Positions 1-9,100 are shown, counted from the stretch's first letter. The stretch: DNA of 13,453 bases from an uncultured Clostridia bacterium (GCA_946539175.1 CAMNHH010000050.1:1-13453); one strand, 5' to 3'. Numbers and translations are program-made. The notes: generated by a model from the sequence alone, not told the origin.

Positions 1-1472
<1,472 letters not shown>

Positions 1473-1491
1473 TCCCTGTCCGAAACAAGCG

Positions 1492-1529
1492 GCAGCCCAT
1501 CCGGGAAACCGGATGGGCTGCTTGCTTTC
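1492..1529 (+). terminator. Rho-independent terminator of nifJ
   Basis: A perfect 13-bp stem (1492-1504 pairing with 1509-1521) is closed by a GAAA tetraloop and begins 19 nt after the nifJ stop codon. It is followed on the plus strand by the T-rich run TTGCTTTCC. The stem is very stable (GCAGCCCATCCGG against its complement). The T-tract is interrupted, so the call rests mainly on stem strength and position. Confidence 0.85.
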
Positions 1530-1564
1530 CAAACGTAAGCAGCCGCCCATTGAGGCGGCTGCTT
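1530..1564 (-). terminator. Rho-independent terminator of the minus-strand cluster
   Basis: A perfect 11-bp stem (1537-1547 with 1554-1564) has a 6-nt loop. Read on the minus strand it starts 11 nt after the stop codon of the divIVA-like gene and is followed by ACGTTTGG. The T-tract is weak. It sits 15 nt from the nifJ terminator stem, so the two convergent units each have their own hairpin. Confidence 0.75.
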
Positions 1565-1575
1565 TGCGCGTTCTG

Positions 1576-2274
1576 TTATTCGTTGTTCTCCAGGATTTCC
1601 CGGTTGCGGGCGCCGATCTCCGCGAAGCTGCTCTCCGCCTGGCGATAGGTGCTGTTCAGATTGGTCAGCAGGGCCAGCATCTCGTTCACGTCGGCGGTCA
1701 GCGTCCGGGAGAGCTGCTCCAGGTCGGCCTTGCCGGCGTCCAGTTTCTCATTGGCCTGGTTGAACACGGACTGCACCTGGCGGTACACGTCGCCGGAGCG
1801 CTCCCGGGCCAGCCGCTCGGTGAGCTCCGCCCGGCGATAGGCTGCCAGCTCCAGCTCGGTGTAGTCCTTCGCGGGGGCCACTTGCACAGGTAGTACCTCC
1901 TCCACCGGCGGGATGGGCTCGGACAGCTCCTGGGTAATGGGCATGGGCACGGTCTCGGTCTCCTGCGTGGCCGCCTTGCTCTCCTCCAGCGCCTCCTCCA
2001 GCTCCCGGATCCGATCCTCCAGGGCGCCGTTCTGGTTCCGAAGGTCCGTGATCAGGGTCTGGGCGTCGGAGAGGGCCTTTTCGGTCTCCTCGTTCTCCCC
2101 CGCGGCGGCCAGGGCCTCGTTGGCCTCCTCCAGTTGGGCCCGGAGCTGGTCGTTCTTCTCCTGCATCCGGCGGAGGGCTTCCTCATGCTCTCTGCTCATG
2201 CGGTCAATGAAGGCCACAACGTCCTCCCGGTTGTAGCCGTGGAGCGCAGCGCGGAATTGCGTCGTTTCAGCCAT
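1576..2274 (-). CDS. DivIVA-family coiled-coil protein
   Basis: This 232-residue protein has a DivIVA/GpsB-type N-terminus: FRAALHGYNREDVVAFIDRM (residues 7-26) matches the family pattern in which a conserved F...GY..ddVd.Fl segment starts the membrane-curvature-binding domain. A long charged coiled coil follows (about 24-103), then a Pro/Glu-rich linker (109-135) and a second, mostly helical segment (138-230). No membrane helix or enzyme motif is visible. DivIVA-family proteins mark negatively curved membrane at poles and septa and recruit division or cell-wall factors; the specific role here is inferred. The start ATG is preceded by AAAGGAG at 7-nt spacing, and tyrS ends only 21 nt upstream, so the two are probably co-transcribed. 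It is the last gene before the terminator at 1537-1564. Identity with a particular paralogue (divIVA, sepF-linked or gpsB) cannot be settled. Confidence 0.8.
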   Translation of the reverse strand: MAETTQFRAALHGYNREDVVAFIDRMSREHEEALRRMQEKNDQLRAQLEEANEALAAAGENEETEKALSDAQTLITDLRNQNGALEDRIRELEEALEESKAATQETETVPMPITQELSEPIPPVEEVLPVQVAPAKDYTELELAAYRRAELTERLARERSGDVYRQVQSVFNQANEKLDAGKADLEQLSRTLTADVNEMLALLTNLNSTYRQAESSFAEIGARNREILENNE

Positions 2275-2295
2275 GTCTATCTCTCCTTTATCATA

Positions 2296-3519
2296 TCAGA
2301 CCAGTACGGCCTTGTGGAATACTTTTTTGCCCTTTTTGATCTTGAGCCCTGCCTGCAGCGCCTCGGCGTCGTAGCTTCTGCCAATGTCCGCGATCTTCTC
2401 ATCGTTGACGCTGACGCCGCCGCCCTGGATCAGCTTCCGAGCCTCGGAGCGGGAGCTCGCCAGACCGCACTTCACCAGCACGGAGATCAGGTCAAGGCTG
2501 CCCTCGTTCAGATCCGCCTCGCTGAGCCGGGTGGTGGGCATGTTGGTGTCGTCGGCGCCTCCGGCAAAGAGGGCCCGGGCGGCGGTCCGGGCCTTGTCGG
2601 CCTCGTCCTCCCCGTGGACCATCCTGGTCAGCTCCCAGGCCAGGATCTCCTTGGCCTGGTTCAGCTGCTCGCCCTCCCACTTGTCCATCTCGTCGATCTG
2701 CTCCAGGGGCAGGAAGGTCAGCATCCGGATGCACTTGAGCACGTCCGCGTCCCCCACGTTCCGCCAATACTGGTAAAAATCGAAGGGGCTGGTCTTGTTG
2801 GGGTCAAGCCAGACGGCGTTGCCGGCGGTCTTGCCCATCTTCTTGCCCTGGGAATCCGTCAGCAGGGTGATGGTCATGGCGTGGGCGTCCTTGCCCAGCT
2901 TTCGCCGGATCAGCTCGGTGCCGCCCAGCATGTTGGACCACTGGTCGTCGCCGCCGAACTGCATGTTGCAGCCGTACTCCTGGAACAGATGATAGAAGTC
3001 ATAGGACTGCATGATCATGTAGTTGAACTCCAGGAAGGACAGGCCCTTCTCCATCCGCTGCTTGTAGCACTCGGCCCGCAGCATGTTGTTCACGGAGAAG
3101 CAGGCGCCCACCTCCCGCAGCAGCTCCACGTAGTTCAGATTCAGCAGCCAGTCGGCGTTGTTCACCATCTGCGCCTTGCCCTCTCCGAACTCGATGAAGC
3201 GCTCCATCTGCTTCTTGAAGCAGGCGGCGTTGTGCTCGATGTCCTCCTTGGTGAGCATCTTCCGCATATCGGTCCGGCCGGAGGGGTCACCGATCATGGT
3301 GGTGCCACCGCCGATCAGCGCGATGGGCTTGTTTCCCGCCAGCTGCAGCCGCTTCATCAGCGTCAGCGCCATGAAATGTCCGGCGGTGAGGCTGTCGGCG
3401 GTGCAGTCAAAGCCGATGTAGAAGGTGGCCTTTCCGGCGTTGATCATCTCCCGGATGTGCTCGGCGTTGGTCACCTGGGCCAGCAGGCCCCGTGCTTGCA
3501 GTTCTTCATATACTCCCAT
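2296..3519 (-). CDS. tyrS: Tyrosyl-tRNA synthetase
   Basis: This 407-residue class I aminoacyl-tRNA synthetase charges tRNA-Tyr in the cytoplasm. The family is shown by the HIGH-equivalent TAGHFM (45-50) after YIGFDCTADSL, the tyrosine-pocket segments MQSYDFYHLF (170-179) and QFGGDDQWSNM (187-197), and the KMSKS-equivalent KMGKT (228-232 region). A C-terminal S4 RNA-binding domain runs from about 343 to 400 and contains SSRSEARKLIQGGGVSVN. Length is normal for a bacterial TyrRS. The start ATG has AAGGAG 11 nt upstream. It follows the preA-like gene after 106 nt. That gap is too short for a complete T-box leader, and I see no T-box sequence in it, so tRNA-sensing control usual for tyrS in Firmicutes is not evident here. 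Confidence 0.97.
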   Translation of the reverse strand: MGVYEELQARGLLAQVTNAEHIREMINAGKATFYIGFDCTADSLTAGHFMALTLMKRLQLAGNKPIALIGGGTTMIGDPSGRTDMRKMLTKEDIEHNAACFKKQMERFIEFGEGKAQMVNNADWLLNLNYVELLREVGACFSVNNMLRAECYKQRMEKGLSFLEFNYMIMQSYDFYHLFQEYGCNMQFGGDDQWSNMLGGTELIRRKLGKDAHAMTITLLTDSQGKKMGKTAGNAVWLDPNKTSPFDFYQYWRNVGDADVLKCIRMLTFLPLEQIDEMDKWEGEQLNQAKEILAWELTRMVHGEDEADKARTAARALFAGGADDTNMPTTRLSEADLNEGSLDLISVLVKCGLASSRSEARKLIQGGGVSVNDEKIADIGRSYDAEALQAGLKIKKGKKVFHKAVLV

Positions 3520-3589
3520 TGTTGTTGAAACTCCTTCGATTATTGAACTTTGGTCCGGTCCCGGGGGCCGTACATTAAAACCTGTCTTT

Positions 3590-3619
3590 CCCTGCCTGTT
3601 CCTGGGAACCGGGGCAGGG
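3590..3619 (-). terminator. Hairpin between preA-like gene and tyrS (possible weak terminator or attenuator)
   Basis: The inverted repeat CCCTGCC/GGCAGGG (3590-3596 with 3613-3619) encloses a second 5-bp stem GTTCC/GGAAC (3598-3602 with 3605-3609). On the minus strand it starts 6 nt after the stop of the preA-like gene and is followed by AAAGACAGGTTTT, a poor T-tract. It may partly terminate transcription or protect the upstream mRNA end. A convincing tyrS promoter was not found between it and the tyrS start. Confidence 0.4.
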
Positions 3620-3625
3620 CGCGTC

Positions 3626-5134
3626 TCATGACGAAGCGTCCCGCTTCCGGATCCGTCTTCCGCTGGAGCGGATGGCCAGCTCGGGGCAGACCAGCAGGCA
3701 GAGATGACAGCCCACGCATCGTTTGCCGTCCAGCAGGGGCTTCCGGTCCTTGCCCAGGCGAATGGCCTGGTGGCCGCCGTCGGCGCAGGAGATCACGCAG
3801 CGGCCGCAGCCCACGCAGCGGTCCCGCAGAAAACGGGGCAGCACCACCGTATCCCGCTCCAGGGCGTCGGTGCTCTCGCTGACGGAATCCAGCGCCAGAC
3901 CCCGGAGCTCCGTCACGGAGGCAAAGCCCTTCTCCGCCAGATAGTAGTTCAGCCCGGCCTTCAGATCGTCGATGATCCGGTAGCCGTACTGCATGACGGC
4001 GGTGGTGATCTGGATGCTCCCGGCGCCCAGCAGCAGGAATTCCAGGGCGTCGGACCAGTTCTCCACACCGCCCATGCCGCTGATGTGCATTCCCGCCAGC
4101 TCCGGGGCCCAGGCCAGCTCCGCGATGAAGCGCAAGGCGATGGGCTTCACGGCATTGCCGCTGTAGCCTCCCACGGCGGACATGCCCCGCACCGCGGGTG
4201 CGGAGATATAGGTGTGGGGGTTCACGTTGAGAACGCTCTTGATGGTGTTGATGGCGGCCAGTCCGTCGGCGCCGCCCCGCTTGGCCGCCAGGGCCGCGGG
4301 CAGCATGCTGGCCACGTTGGGGGTCAGCTTCGCCAGAAGGGGCAGCCGGGTCCCCCGCCGGGCCGCCGCGGTAAAGCGCTCCACCAGCTCCGGCACCTGG
4401 CCGATGTCGGAGCCCAGGCCGCCCTCCATCATATTGGGGCAGGAGAAGTTCAGCTCCACCCCATCGGCTCCGTTCTGCTCACAGAGCCGGGCCAGACGCT
4501 CCCACTCCGCGTCGTTCTGCCCCATAATGGAGGCCAGGATGAACTTGCCGGGATAGTTCTGTTTCAGGCGGCGGAAGATCTCCATGTTCTCCTCCACGCT
4601 GTGGTCGGAGAGCTGTTCGATGTTCTTGAAGCCCATGATGCTGCCGTTGTCCCCCCGGATGGCGGAGAAGCGGGGCGAGGCCTCATGGATCTCAAAGGAG
4701 CAGACCGTCTTGAAGGCCGCTCCGGCCCAGCCGGCCTCGAAGGCCCGGGCGCACATATCATAGCTGCTGGCCACCACGGAGGAGGACAGCAAAAAGGGAT
4801 TTTCCAAGGGAACACCGCAGAGCTCCGTCCGCAGGCGGGACTCATCGGCGGGGGCGGGGATCTCCAGCGCGTCCTTCACCCCATAGAGCCGACCCACCAG
4901 CTCCCGGATGGGAACCTGACCGGCATGGACGCAGGCCGCCTGGCAGGGGGCCGGGCAGTCCGCGCAGGGATTCTGATCCGGCAGCGAGACCGCCGCGGAT
5001 CGCTCGTTGTCGAACCAGACACTCCGCAGCAGGGCCGCAGGGTCCAGTTTTCCGCAGGCCGCCGTGCAGGGCGCCTGGGCGCAGAGGGAGCATTTGAGCA
5101 GATCGCTACGTTGGATGTTTCGCAGTGAAAACAT
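3626..5134 (-). CDS. Dihydropyrimidine dehydrogenase (PreA-type) with fused PreT-like N-terminal Fe-S domain
   Basis: This 502-residue iron-sulfur flavoprotein belongs to the PreA/dihydropyrimidine dehydrogenase group, which reduces uracil and thymine at an FMN-containing barrel. Residues ~101-430 form that barrel. The segment ENPFLLSS carries N112, NFSCP carries N229 and C232, LLAKLTPN carries K269, and AINTI carries N296-T297; from memory these match the pyrimidine ligands N609, N668, N736 and T737, the catalytic C671 and the FMN lysine of mammalian DPD. The C-terminus has two ferredoxin-type clusters (C440/443/446/450 and C473/476/479/483). The first ~100 residues hold C15/18/23/27 and C57/60/64/68 and resemble the Fe-S domain at the start of PreT, but the FAD/NAD(P)H domains of PreT are absent. 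An AAAGGAG site lies 8 nt before the ATG, 39 nt after recN. The true substrate could differ from pyrimidine. Confidence 0.85.
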   Translation of the reverse strand: MFSLRNIQRSDLLKCSLCAQAPCTAACGKLDPAALLRSVWFDNERSAAVSLPDQNPCADCPAPCQAACVHAGQVPIRELVGRLYGVKDALEIPAPADESRLRTELCGVPLENPFLLSSSVVASSYDMCARAFEAGWAGAAFKTVCSFEIHEASPRFSAIRGDNGSIMGFKNIEQLSDHSVEENMEIFRRLKQNYPGKFILASIMGQNDAEWERLARLCEQNGADGVELNFSCPNMMEGGLGSDIGQVPELVERFTAAARRGTRLPLLAKLTPNVASMLPAALAAKRGGADGLAAINTIKSVLNVNPHTYISAPAVRGMSAVGGYSGNAVKPIALRFIAELAWAPELAGMHISGMGGVENWSDALEFLLLGAGSIQITTAVMQYGYRIIDDLKAGLNYYLAEKGFASVTELRGLALDSVSESTDALERDTVVLPRFLRDRCVGCGRCVISCADGGHQAIRLGKDRKPLLDGKRCVGCHLCLLVCPELAIRSSGRRIRKRDASS

Positions 5135-5173
5135 AATAGATGCTCCTTTGTTCAGATTTTGACAGCGGGAGGC

Positions 5174-6823
5174 TCAGGCGTTCAGCATTTCCTCCGCGCT
5201 CTTTCTGGTGGTTTCGGTAATCTGGGCGCCGCCGATCATCCGGGCCAGCTCGTTGATCCGGCCCGCCCGGTCCAGAGGAACCACCTGGGTATAGGTCCTC
5301 CCCTGCCGTTCGGACTTGGAGATCAGCAGATGGTGCTCCGCCAGGGCGGCGATCTGGGGCAGATGGGTGACGCAGAGGACCTGACGGCCCTTCGCCACGG
5401 TGCGCAGCTTTTCCGCCACCTTCTGGGCAGCCCGGCCGGACACCCCCGCGTCCACCTCGTCGAAGATCATGGTGGAGACCCGCTCATGCTCCGCCATTAC
5501 GTTCTTCATGGCCAGCATGATCCGGGCCAGCTCGCCGCCGGAGGCCACCTTGGCCAGGGGCTTGAGGGCTTCGCCCGCGTTGGCGCTCATGAGAAAGCGC
5601 AGGCCGTCCGCGCCGTCGGGTCCCAGGGGGATCCGGCTGAACTCGCAGAGAAAACGCACCCGGGGCATGTTCAGCTCCGCCAGCTCGCCGCAGATCCGCT
5701 CCTCCAGGACCCGGGCCGCCTCGCTTCGCTTCTGCCGCAGACGCAGCGCAGCCGCCTCAGCGACCTGCTCCGCCTGCTTCAGTTCCTTCTCGGCTCTGCA
5801 CTGCTTTTCCTCGGCAAAGACGATGTCGTCCAGCTCCGCTCTGGCCCGCTCCAGGTATTCCAGCATCTCGGCGCAGGAGGCGCCGTACTTCCGCTTCAGC
5901 CGCTGGAGCAGATCCAGCCGGGCGCCAATCTCGTCCAGCTCCGCCTCGGAGTCTCCCAGGCCGTCCCGGTAGTCCCGCAGCTGCTCCCCCGCGTCGGAGA
6001 GGGCGAAGGACAGCTCCCGCAGCTGATCATGGACGGGGCGCAGGCCCTCGTCATAGCGCAGCGCGCCGGACAGCGAAGACAGGGCCTCGTCCAGCAGCTC
6101 CCCGCTGCCCCGGCTGTCCTCGTCCCCGAAGAGGGCCGTCACCGCCTGGTTCAGGGCGGCCGAGAGCTTCTCCCCGTTCATCAGCAGCTTCTGCCGCTGC
6201 TCCAGTGCCTCGTCCTCCCCGGCCTTCAGCTTTGCCTTCTCCAGCTCCTTGATCTGGTATTGGAGCATCTCCTGGCGGCGGGCCTTCTCGGCCTCGTCCA
6301 TGCTGAGCTTGTCCAGCCGGGCTCTGCAGGCCTTCACCTGCTCCCAAGCGGCGGCGTACTCGCGCAGCAGCTCCCCGTCCGCCGCGAAGGCGTCCAGCAT
6401 ACCCAGGTGGGTCTGCTCGTCAAAGAGCTGCTGAGAGTCATGCTGGCCGTGGATGGTGATGAGCTGGCGGCCCAGCTGCCGCAGCTGCCCCACCGCCACC
6501 GGTCTGCCGTTGACCCTGCACAGGTTTCTCCCGTCGGACAGGATCTCCCGCTGGATCAGCAGCTCCGGCTCCCAGGGCACCTGATAGGCGGTGAACCAGT
6601 CCAGCTCAGGCACCCCGTCGAAGACGGCGGAGACGAAGGCCCGGTCCGCGCCGGTGCGGATCACCTCCCGGTAGGCCCGTTCCCCCAGGATGGCGGAGAT
6701 GGCGTCGATGATAATGGACTTGCCCGCGCCGGTCTCGCCGGAGAGCACGTTGAAGCCCCGGTCAAAGCAGATGTCGGCGGACTCGACGACGGCGATGTTC
6801 TCAATGTGCAGCAGCGTCAGCAT
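5174..6823 (-). CDS. recN: DNA repair protein RecN
   Basis: RecN is an SMC-like ATPase that acts early in double-strand-break repair by recombination and gathers DNA ends. The 549-residue protein has full family length. The Walker A motif GETGAGKS is at 29-36 and the HGQHDS element at 125-130. Two long coiled-coil arms surround a central hinge-like region (roughly 155-225 and 265-375). The ABC signature ASGGELAR is at 427-434, the Walker B segment MIFDEVDAG at 452-460 and THLPQIAA at 486-493. The ATG lies 6 nt after the argR stop with no clear ribosome binding site, so translation is probably coupled to argR. The argR-recN pair is a standard Firmicutes arrangement. Confidence 0.97.
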   Translation of the reverse strand: MLTLLHIENIAVVESADICFDRGFNVLSGETGAGKSIIIDAISAILGERAYREVIRTGADRAFVSAVFDGVPELDWFTAYQVPWEPELLIQREILSDGRNLCRVNGRPVAVGQLRQLGRQLITIHGQHDSQQLFDEQTHLGMLDAFAADGELLREYAAAWEQVKACRARLDKLSMDEAEKARRQEMLQYQIKELEKAKLKAGEDEALEQRQKLLMNGEKLSAALNQAVTALFGDEDSRGSGELLDEALSSLSGALRYDEGLRPVHDQLRELSFALSDAGEQLRDYRDGLGDSEAELDEIGARLDLLQRLKRKYGASCAEMLEYLERARAELDDIVFAEEKQCRAEKELKQAEQVAEAAALRLRQKRSEAARVLEERICGELAELNMPRVRFLCEFSRIPLGPDGADGLRFLMSANAGEALKPLAKVASGGELARIMLAMKNVMAEHERVSTMIFDEVDAGVSGRAAQKVAEKLRTVAKGRQVLCVTHLPQIAALAEHHLLISKSERQGRTYTQVVPLDRAGRINELARMIGGAQITETTRKSAEEMLNA

Positions 6824-6829
6824 TTTTGA

Positions 6830-7282
6830 TCAGTCCAGCAATTTCTTGATCTCGATGCAGAAGCCGATGGCGGACTGTACGTCCCGCATGATGATCAGCA
6901 GGGTGTCGTCACCGGCCAGGGTGCCCACCACCACAGACATATTCATGGCGTCGATGGCGCGGCCCGCCGCGGGCGCCAGGGTGGGCAGGGTCTTGACCAC
7001 CACGATGTTCTGGGCGTAGTCGTAGCTGATGACGCTTTCCTTGAAAATGGAGTTCAGGCGGCTGGAAAAGGCGCCGGAGGTCTCCTTGGTTCCGATGGAG
7101 TAGCGGTAGGTTCCCATGGCGGTCAGGTCCTTCAGGATGCGGAGCTCCTTGATGTCCCGGGAAATGGTGGCCTGTGTGCTGCGGAAGCCAGCCTTGCTGA
7201 GTTCCTCCAGCAGCTGCTCCTGGGTCTCGATGTCCTTCGAGGCGATGATCTCTAAAATTTTGGTTTGTCTTTGGGATTTCAT
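6830..7282 (-). CDS. argR: Arginine repressor ArgR/AhrC
   Basis: This 150-residue hexameric regulator represses arginine biosynthesis, and in Firmicutes often activates arginine catabolism, when arginine is bound. The N-terminal winged helix contains STQATISRDIKEL (35-47), the DNA-recognition segment of the family. The C-terminal domain has the arginine-binding and oligomerisation signature GTLAGDDTLLI (120-130). I chose the ATG at 7282, which gives the canonical length; an in-frame codon at 7336 would add 18 residues overlapping nadK and lacks support. GGAG lies 8 nt upstream of the chosen start. It begins 22 nt after nadK. No ArgR operator could be identified with confidence in the window, so self-regulation is not shown. 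Confidence 0.95.
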   Translation of the reverse strand: MKSQRQTKILEIIASKDIETQEQLLEELSKAGFRSTQATISRDIKELRILKDLTAMGTYRYSIGTKETSGAFSSRLNSIFKESVISYDYAQNIVVVKTLPTLAPAAGRAIDAMNMSVVVGTLAGDDTLLIIMRDVQSAIGFCIEIKKLLD

Positions 7283-7304
7283 AGTTCCTTCTCCATCTTT
7301 CTGT

Positions 7305-8165
7305 TCACTGATTGAGTTTCGACTTGACAATATCAAAGAACGAGGTGTTCTTTAATTTTAGAAGCTTGGTCTTCTGATTTCCCATCTCCAGCAGGATCCG
7401 GTCGCCGCCGTAGACCCGTATGGCCTTGCCGCCGTCCACCGAGAGGAAGGCGTTGCGGCGGTTCACCCGACCCACCTGGATCTCCACCTTCCGATAGGGG
7501 GCGGCGATCAGACTGCGGGGCTGCAGATTGTGGGCGCAGATGGGGGTCAGAATAATATTGTCCGCGTGGGGCTCCACGATGGGACCGCCCGCCGACATGG
7601 AGTAGGCGGTGGAGCCGGTGGGGGTGGCGGCGATGATGCCGTCGCCGGAGAAGTTCATGGCCTCCACCTCGTCCAGCAGCACGGAGGTCTGGATCACCCG
7701 GGCCACGGCCCCCTTGGTAACCACCGCGTCGTTCAGTGCGGTGTCCCGGTAGATGACCCGCCCCTCGTGGATCAGCCGGACAAAGAGGGTCATACGCTCG
7801 TCAATGCTGTAGTCGTCCGCAGCCAGCCGGGACAGCTGCTGCATCTCCACGCTCTCCAGCTCCGCCATAAAGCCCACGGTGCCGATGTTGACCCCCAGGA
7901 TGGGGATGCCCCGGCGCATGGCCAGCTTGGAGCTGTGGAGTATGGTGCCGTCGCCGCCGAAGCAGATCAGAGCCTCGGCGTTTTTCAACTCCTCATGCAG
8001 ATCAAAGATCCGCACGTCCGGAGGCAGGGGGAAGCTGGGGTCCACCTCGAAGGCCAGGCAGATCCGCACCTCCACACCGGCCTGCTCCAGGATCTCCTTG
8101 GCCTGCCGCACGCAGGCAAAATCCCGGTCCCGATAGGGATTTGGGGTCATGATGACGTGTTTCAT
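7305..8165 (-). CDS. nadK: NAD(+) kinase
   Basis: The enzyme phosphorylates NAD to NADP using ATP or polyphosphate. The 286-residue protein has the catalytic GGDGT motif (70-74, in ICFGGDGTILH), the ALNDAVV segment (143-149) that binds the dinucleotide, the glycine-rich SGDGIIAATPTGSTAYS region (173-189) followed by AGGPI, and a late DGG (244-246). I chose the ATG at 8165: it gives the typical bacterial N-terminus MKHVIMTPNPYRD and has AAGGA 7 nt upstream. An upstream in-frame ATG at 8264 would add 33 basic residues but has its purine tract immediately against the start and overlaps an apparent RNA hairpin region. It is preceded by 125 nt without a gene. NADP supply fits with the NADPH-dependent isoprenoid pathway started by dxs, but that link is inference. 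Confidence 0.95.
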   Translation of the reverse strand: MKHVIMTPNPYRDRDFACVRQAKEILEQAGVEVRICLAFEVDPSFPLPPDVRIFDLHEELKNAEALICFGGDGTILHSSKLAMRRGIPILGVNIGTVGFMAELESVEMQQLSRLAADDYSIDERMTLFVRLIHEGRVIYRDTALNDAVVTKGAVARVIQTSVLLDEVEAMNFSGDGIIAATPTGSTAYSMSAGGPIVEPHADNIILTPICAHNLQPRSLIAAPYRKVEIQVGRVNRRNAFLSVDGGKAIRVYGGDRILLEMGNQKTKLLKLKNTSFFDIVKSKLNQ

Positions 8166-8172
8166 GAATGCG

Positions 8173-8177
8173 TCCTT
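8173..8177 (-). promoter_or_regulatory. nadK ribosome binding site (decides the start)
   Basis: AAGGA on the minus strand lies 7 nt before the ATG at 8165. It supports this start over the in-frame ATG at 8264, where the only purine-rich tract abuts the start codon. Confidence 0.75.
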
Positions 8178-8213
8178 TATTCGATCGTAATTGCGTCTGA
8201 AAACAGAACTGCG

Positions 8214-8289
8214 AACGGAAGCGGAACGGCGCGGCGTTTTCAGGCTGTGCTTTGAACGCCCCATTCCTTGCAGCGGTCAGGCTTCCGTT
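8214..8289 (-). other. Nested inverted repeats in the tlyA-nadK gap (possible structured leader)
   Basis: The 125-nt gap holds three nested complementary pairs: a 9-bp outer stem (8214-8222 with 8281-8289), a 4-bp middle pair (GGAA 8223-8226 with TTCC 8264-8267) and a 6-bp inner stem (GGCGTT 8233-8238 with AACGCC 8255-8260). The element starts just after the tlyA stop and ends about 50 nt before nadK. It has no T-tract, so it is not a standard terminator. It could be an mRNA-stabilising hairpin, a processing site or a leader; I do not recognise a riboswitch class. Confidence 0.35.
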
Positions 8290-8290
8290 T

Positions 8291-9094
8291 TCAATTGTTC
8301 AGGCTTTCATGGGCCGCGGCCACAATGGCCGCGGGGTCCGCTTCAAAGGGCTCAGTCTCCGCCTTGCTGAGATGCGCCAGAAACTCGATATTCCCCTCCG
8401 GACCCTTGACGGGAGAGAAGCTCAGATTTTTCACCCGGAAGCCGATCTGCTTCGCGTGCTCCAGGAAGTGCTCCAGCACCTCCCGATGGACGGCGGGATC
8501 CCGGACCACGCCCTTCTTGCCCACCTTGTCCTTGCCCGCCTCAAACTGGGGCTTGATGAGACAGAGCACCTGGCCCTCCGGCTTCAGCAGCTCATAAATC
8601 ACCGGCAGCACCAGCTTCAGGGAGATGAAGGACACGTCCACCACGGACAGGTCCAGGGGCTCCCCCAGAATCTCCGGGGTTACGGTCCGGATGTTGGTGC
8701 GTTCCAACACCACCACCCGGGGATCGCTGCGGATCTTCCAGGCCAGCTGGCCGTAGCCCACGTCGATGGCAAAGACCTTTTTGGCCCCCTGCTGCAAAAG
8801 GCAGTCGGTGAAGCCGCCGGTGGAGGCACCGGAATCGGAGCAGACGAAGCCCGTGGGGTCCACGCCGAAGTCCCGCAGGGCCTTCTCCAGCTTCAGACCG
8901 CCCCGGCTCACGTAGGGACAGGGGGCGCCCCGGACCTCCACGCTCTGGCTCTCCTCCACGGAGAAGCCGGGCTTGTCCACCTTCTGCCCGTCCACGTAGA
9001 CCTGGCCCGCCATGATCAGCGCCTGGGCCTTGGAGCGGGAGTCGGCATACAGGTGGTTCGTCAGATAAACGTCAAGGCGTTCTTTTTGTTTCAT
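8291..9094 (-). CDS. tlyA: TlyA-family 2'-O-ribose rRNA methyltransferase
   Basis: TlyA uses S-adenosylmethionine to methylate ribose 2'-hydroxyls in rRNA; in mycobacteria its sites determine capreomycin sensitivity, while homologues in Firmicutes (YqxC) are less studied. The 267-residue protein has an N-terminal S4 RNA-binding domain (about 5-57, with RLDVYL at 6-11) and an FtsJ/RrmJ-type Rossmann domain. SRGGLKLEKAL (63-73) carries the first catalytic lysine, SDSGASTGGF (86-95) is the SAM-binding loop, and AIDVGYGQL (109-117), DVSFISL (153-159), LIKPQFE (179-185) and GNIEFL (234-239) follow in family order. In the SAM loop, Ser88 replaces the hydrophobic residue common in relatives. It starts 6 nt after dxs ends. 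Confidence 0.95.
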   Translation of the reverse strand: MKQKERLDVYLTNHLYADSRSKAQALIMAGQVYVDGQKVDKPGFSVEESQSVEVRGAPCPYVSRGGLKLEKALRDFGVDPTGFVCSDSGASTGGFTDCLLQQGAKKVFAIDVGYGQLAWKIRSDPRVVVLERTNIRTVTPEILGEPLDLSVVDVSFISLKLVLPVIYELLKPEGQVLCLIKPQFEAGKDKVGKKGVVRDPAVHREVLEHFLEHAKQIGFRVKNLSFSPVKGPEGNIEFLAHLSKAETEPFEADPAAIVAAAHESLNN

Positions 9095-9100
9095 ATTTCA

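Noticed and set aside
2134..3528. Long plus-strand open frame opposite tyrS and the divIVA-like gene
   Set aside because: It is a shadow of GC-rich codon use: low-complexity Leu/Gly/His/Val-rich translation, no family motif, and the minus strand carries unmistakable tyrS motifs.
3530..3545. TTCGATTATTGAA near-palindrome upstream of tyrS as an ArgR operator
   Set aside because: It only loosely resembles an ARG box, there is no second copy at the usual spacing, and tyrS is not an expected ArgR target.
3704..5128. Plus-strand open frame opposite the preA-like gene
   Set aside because: Its translation is Gly/His/Ala-rich without motifs, whereas the minus strand encodes conserved cluster cysteines and the DPD active-site residues.
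5159..6829. Plus-strand open frame of 556 codons opposite recN
   Set aside because: Mirror-frame artefact; the recN Walker A, signature and Walker B motifs on the minus strand account for the constraint.
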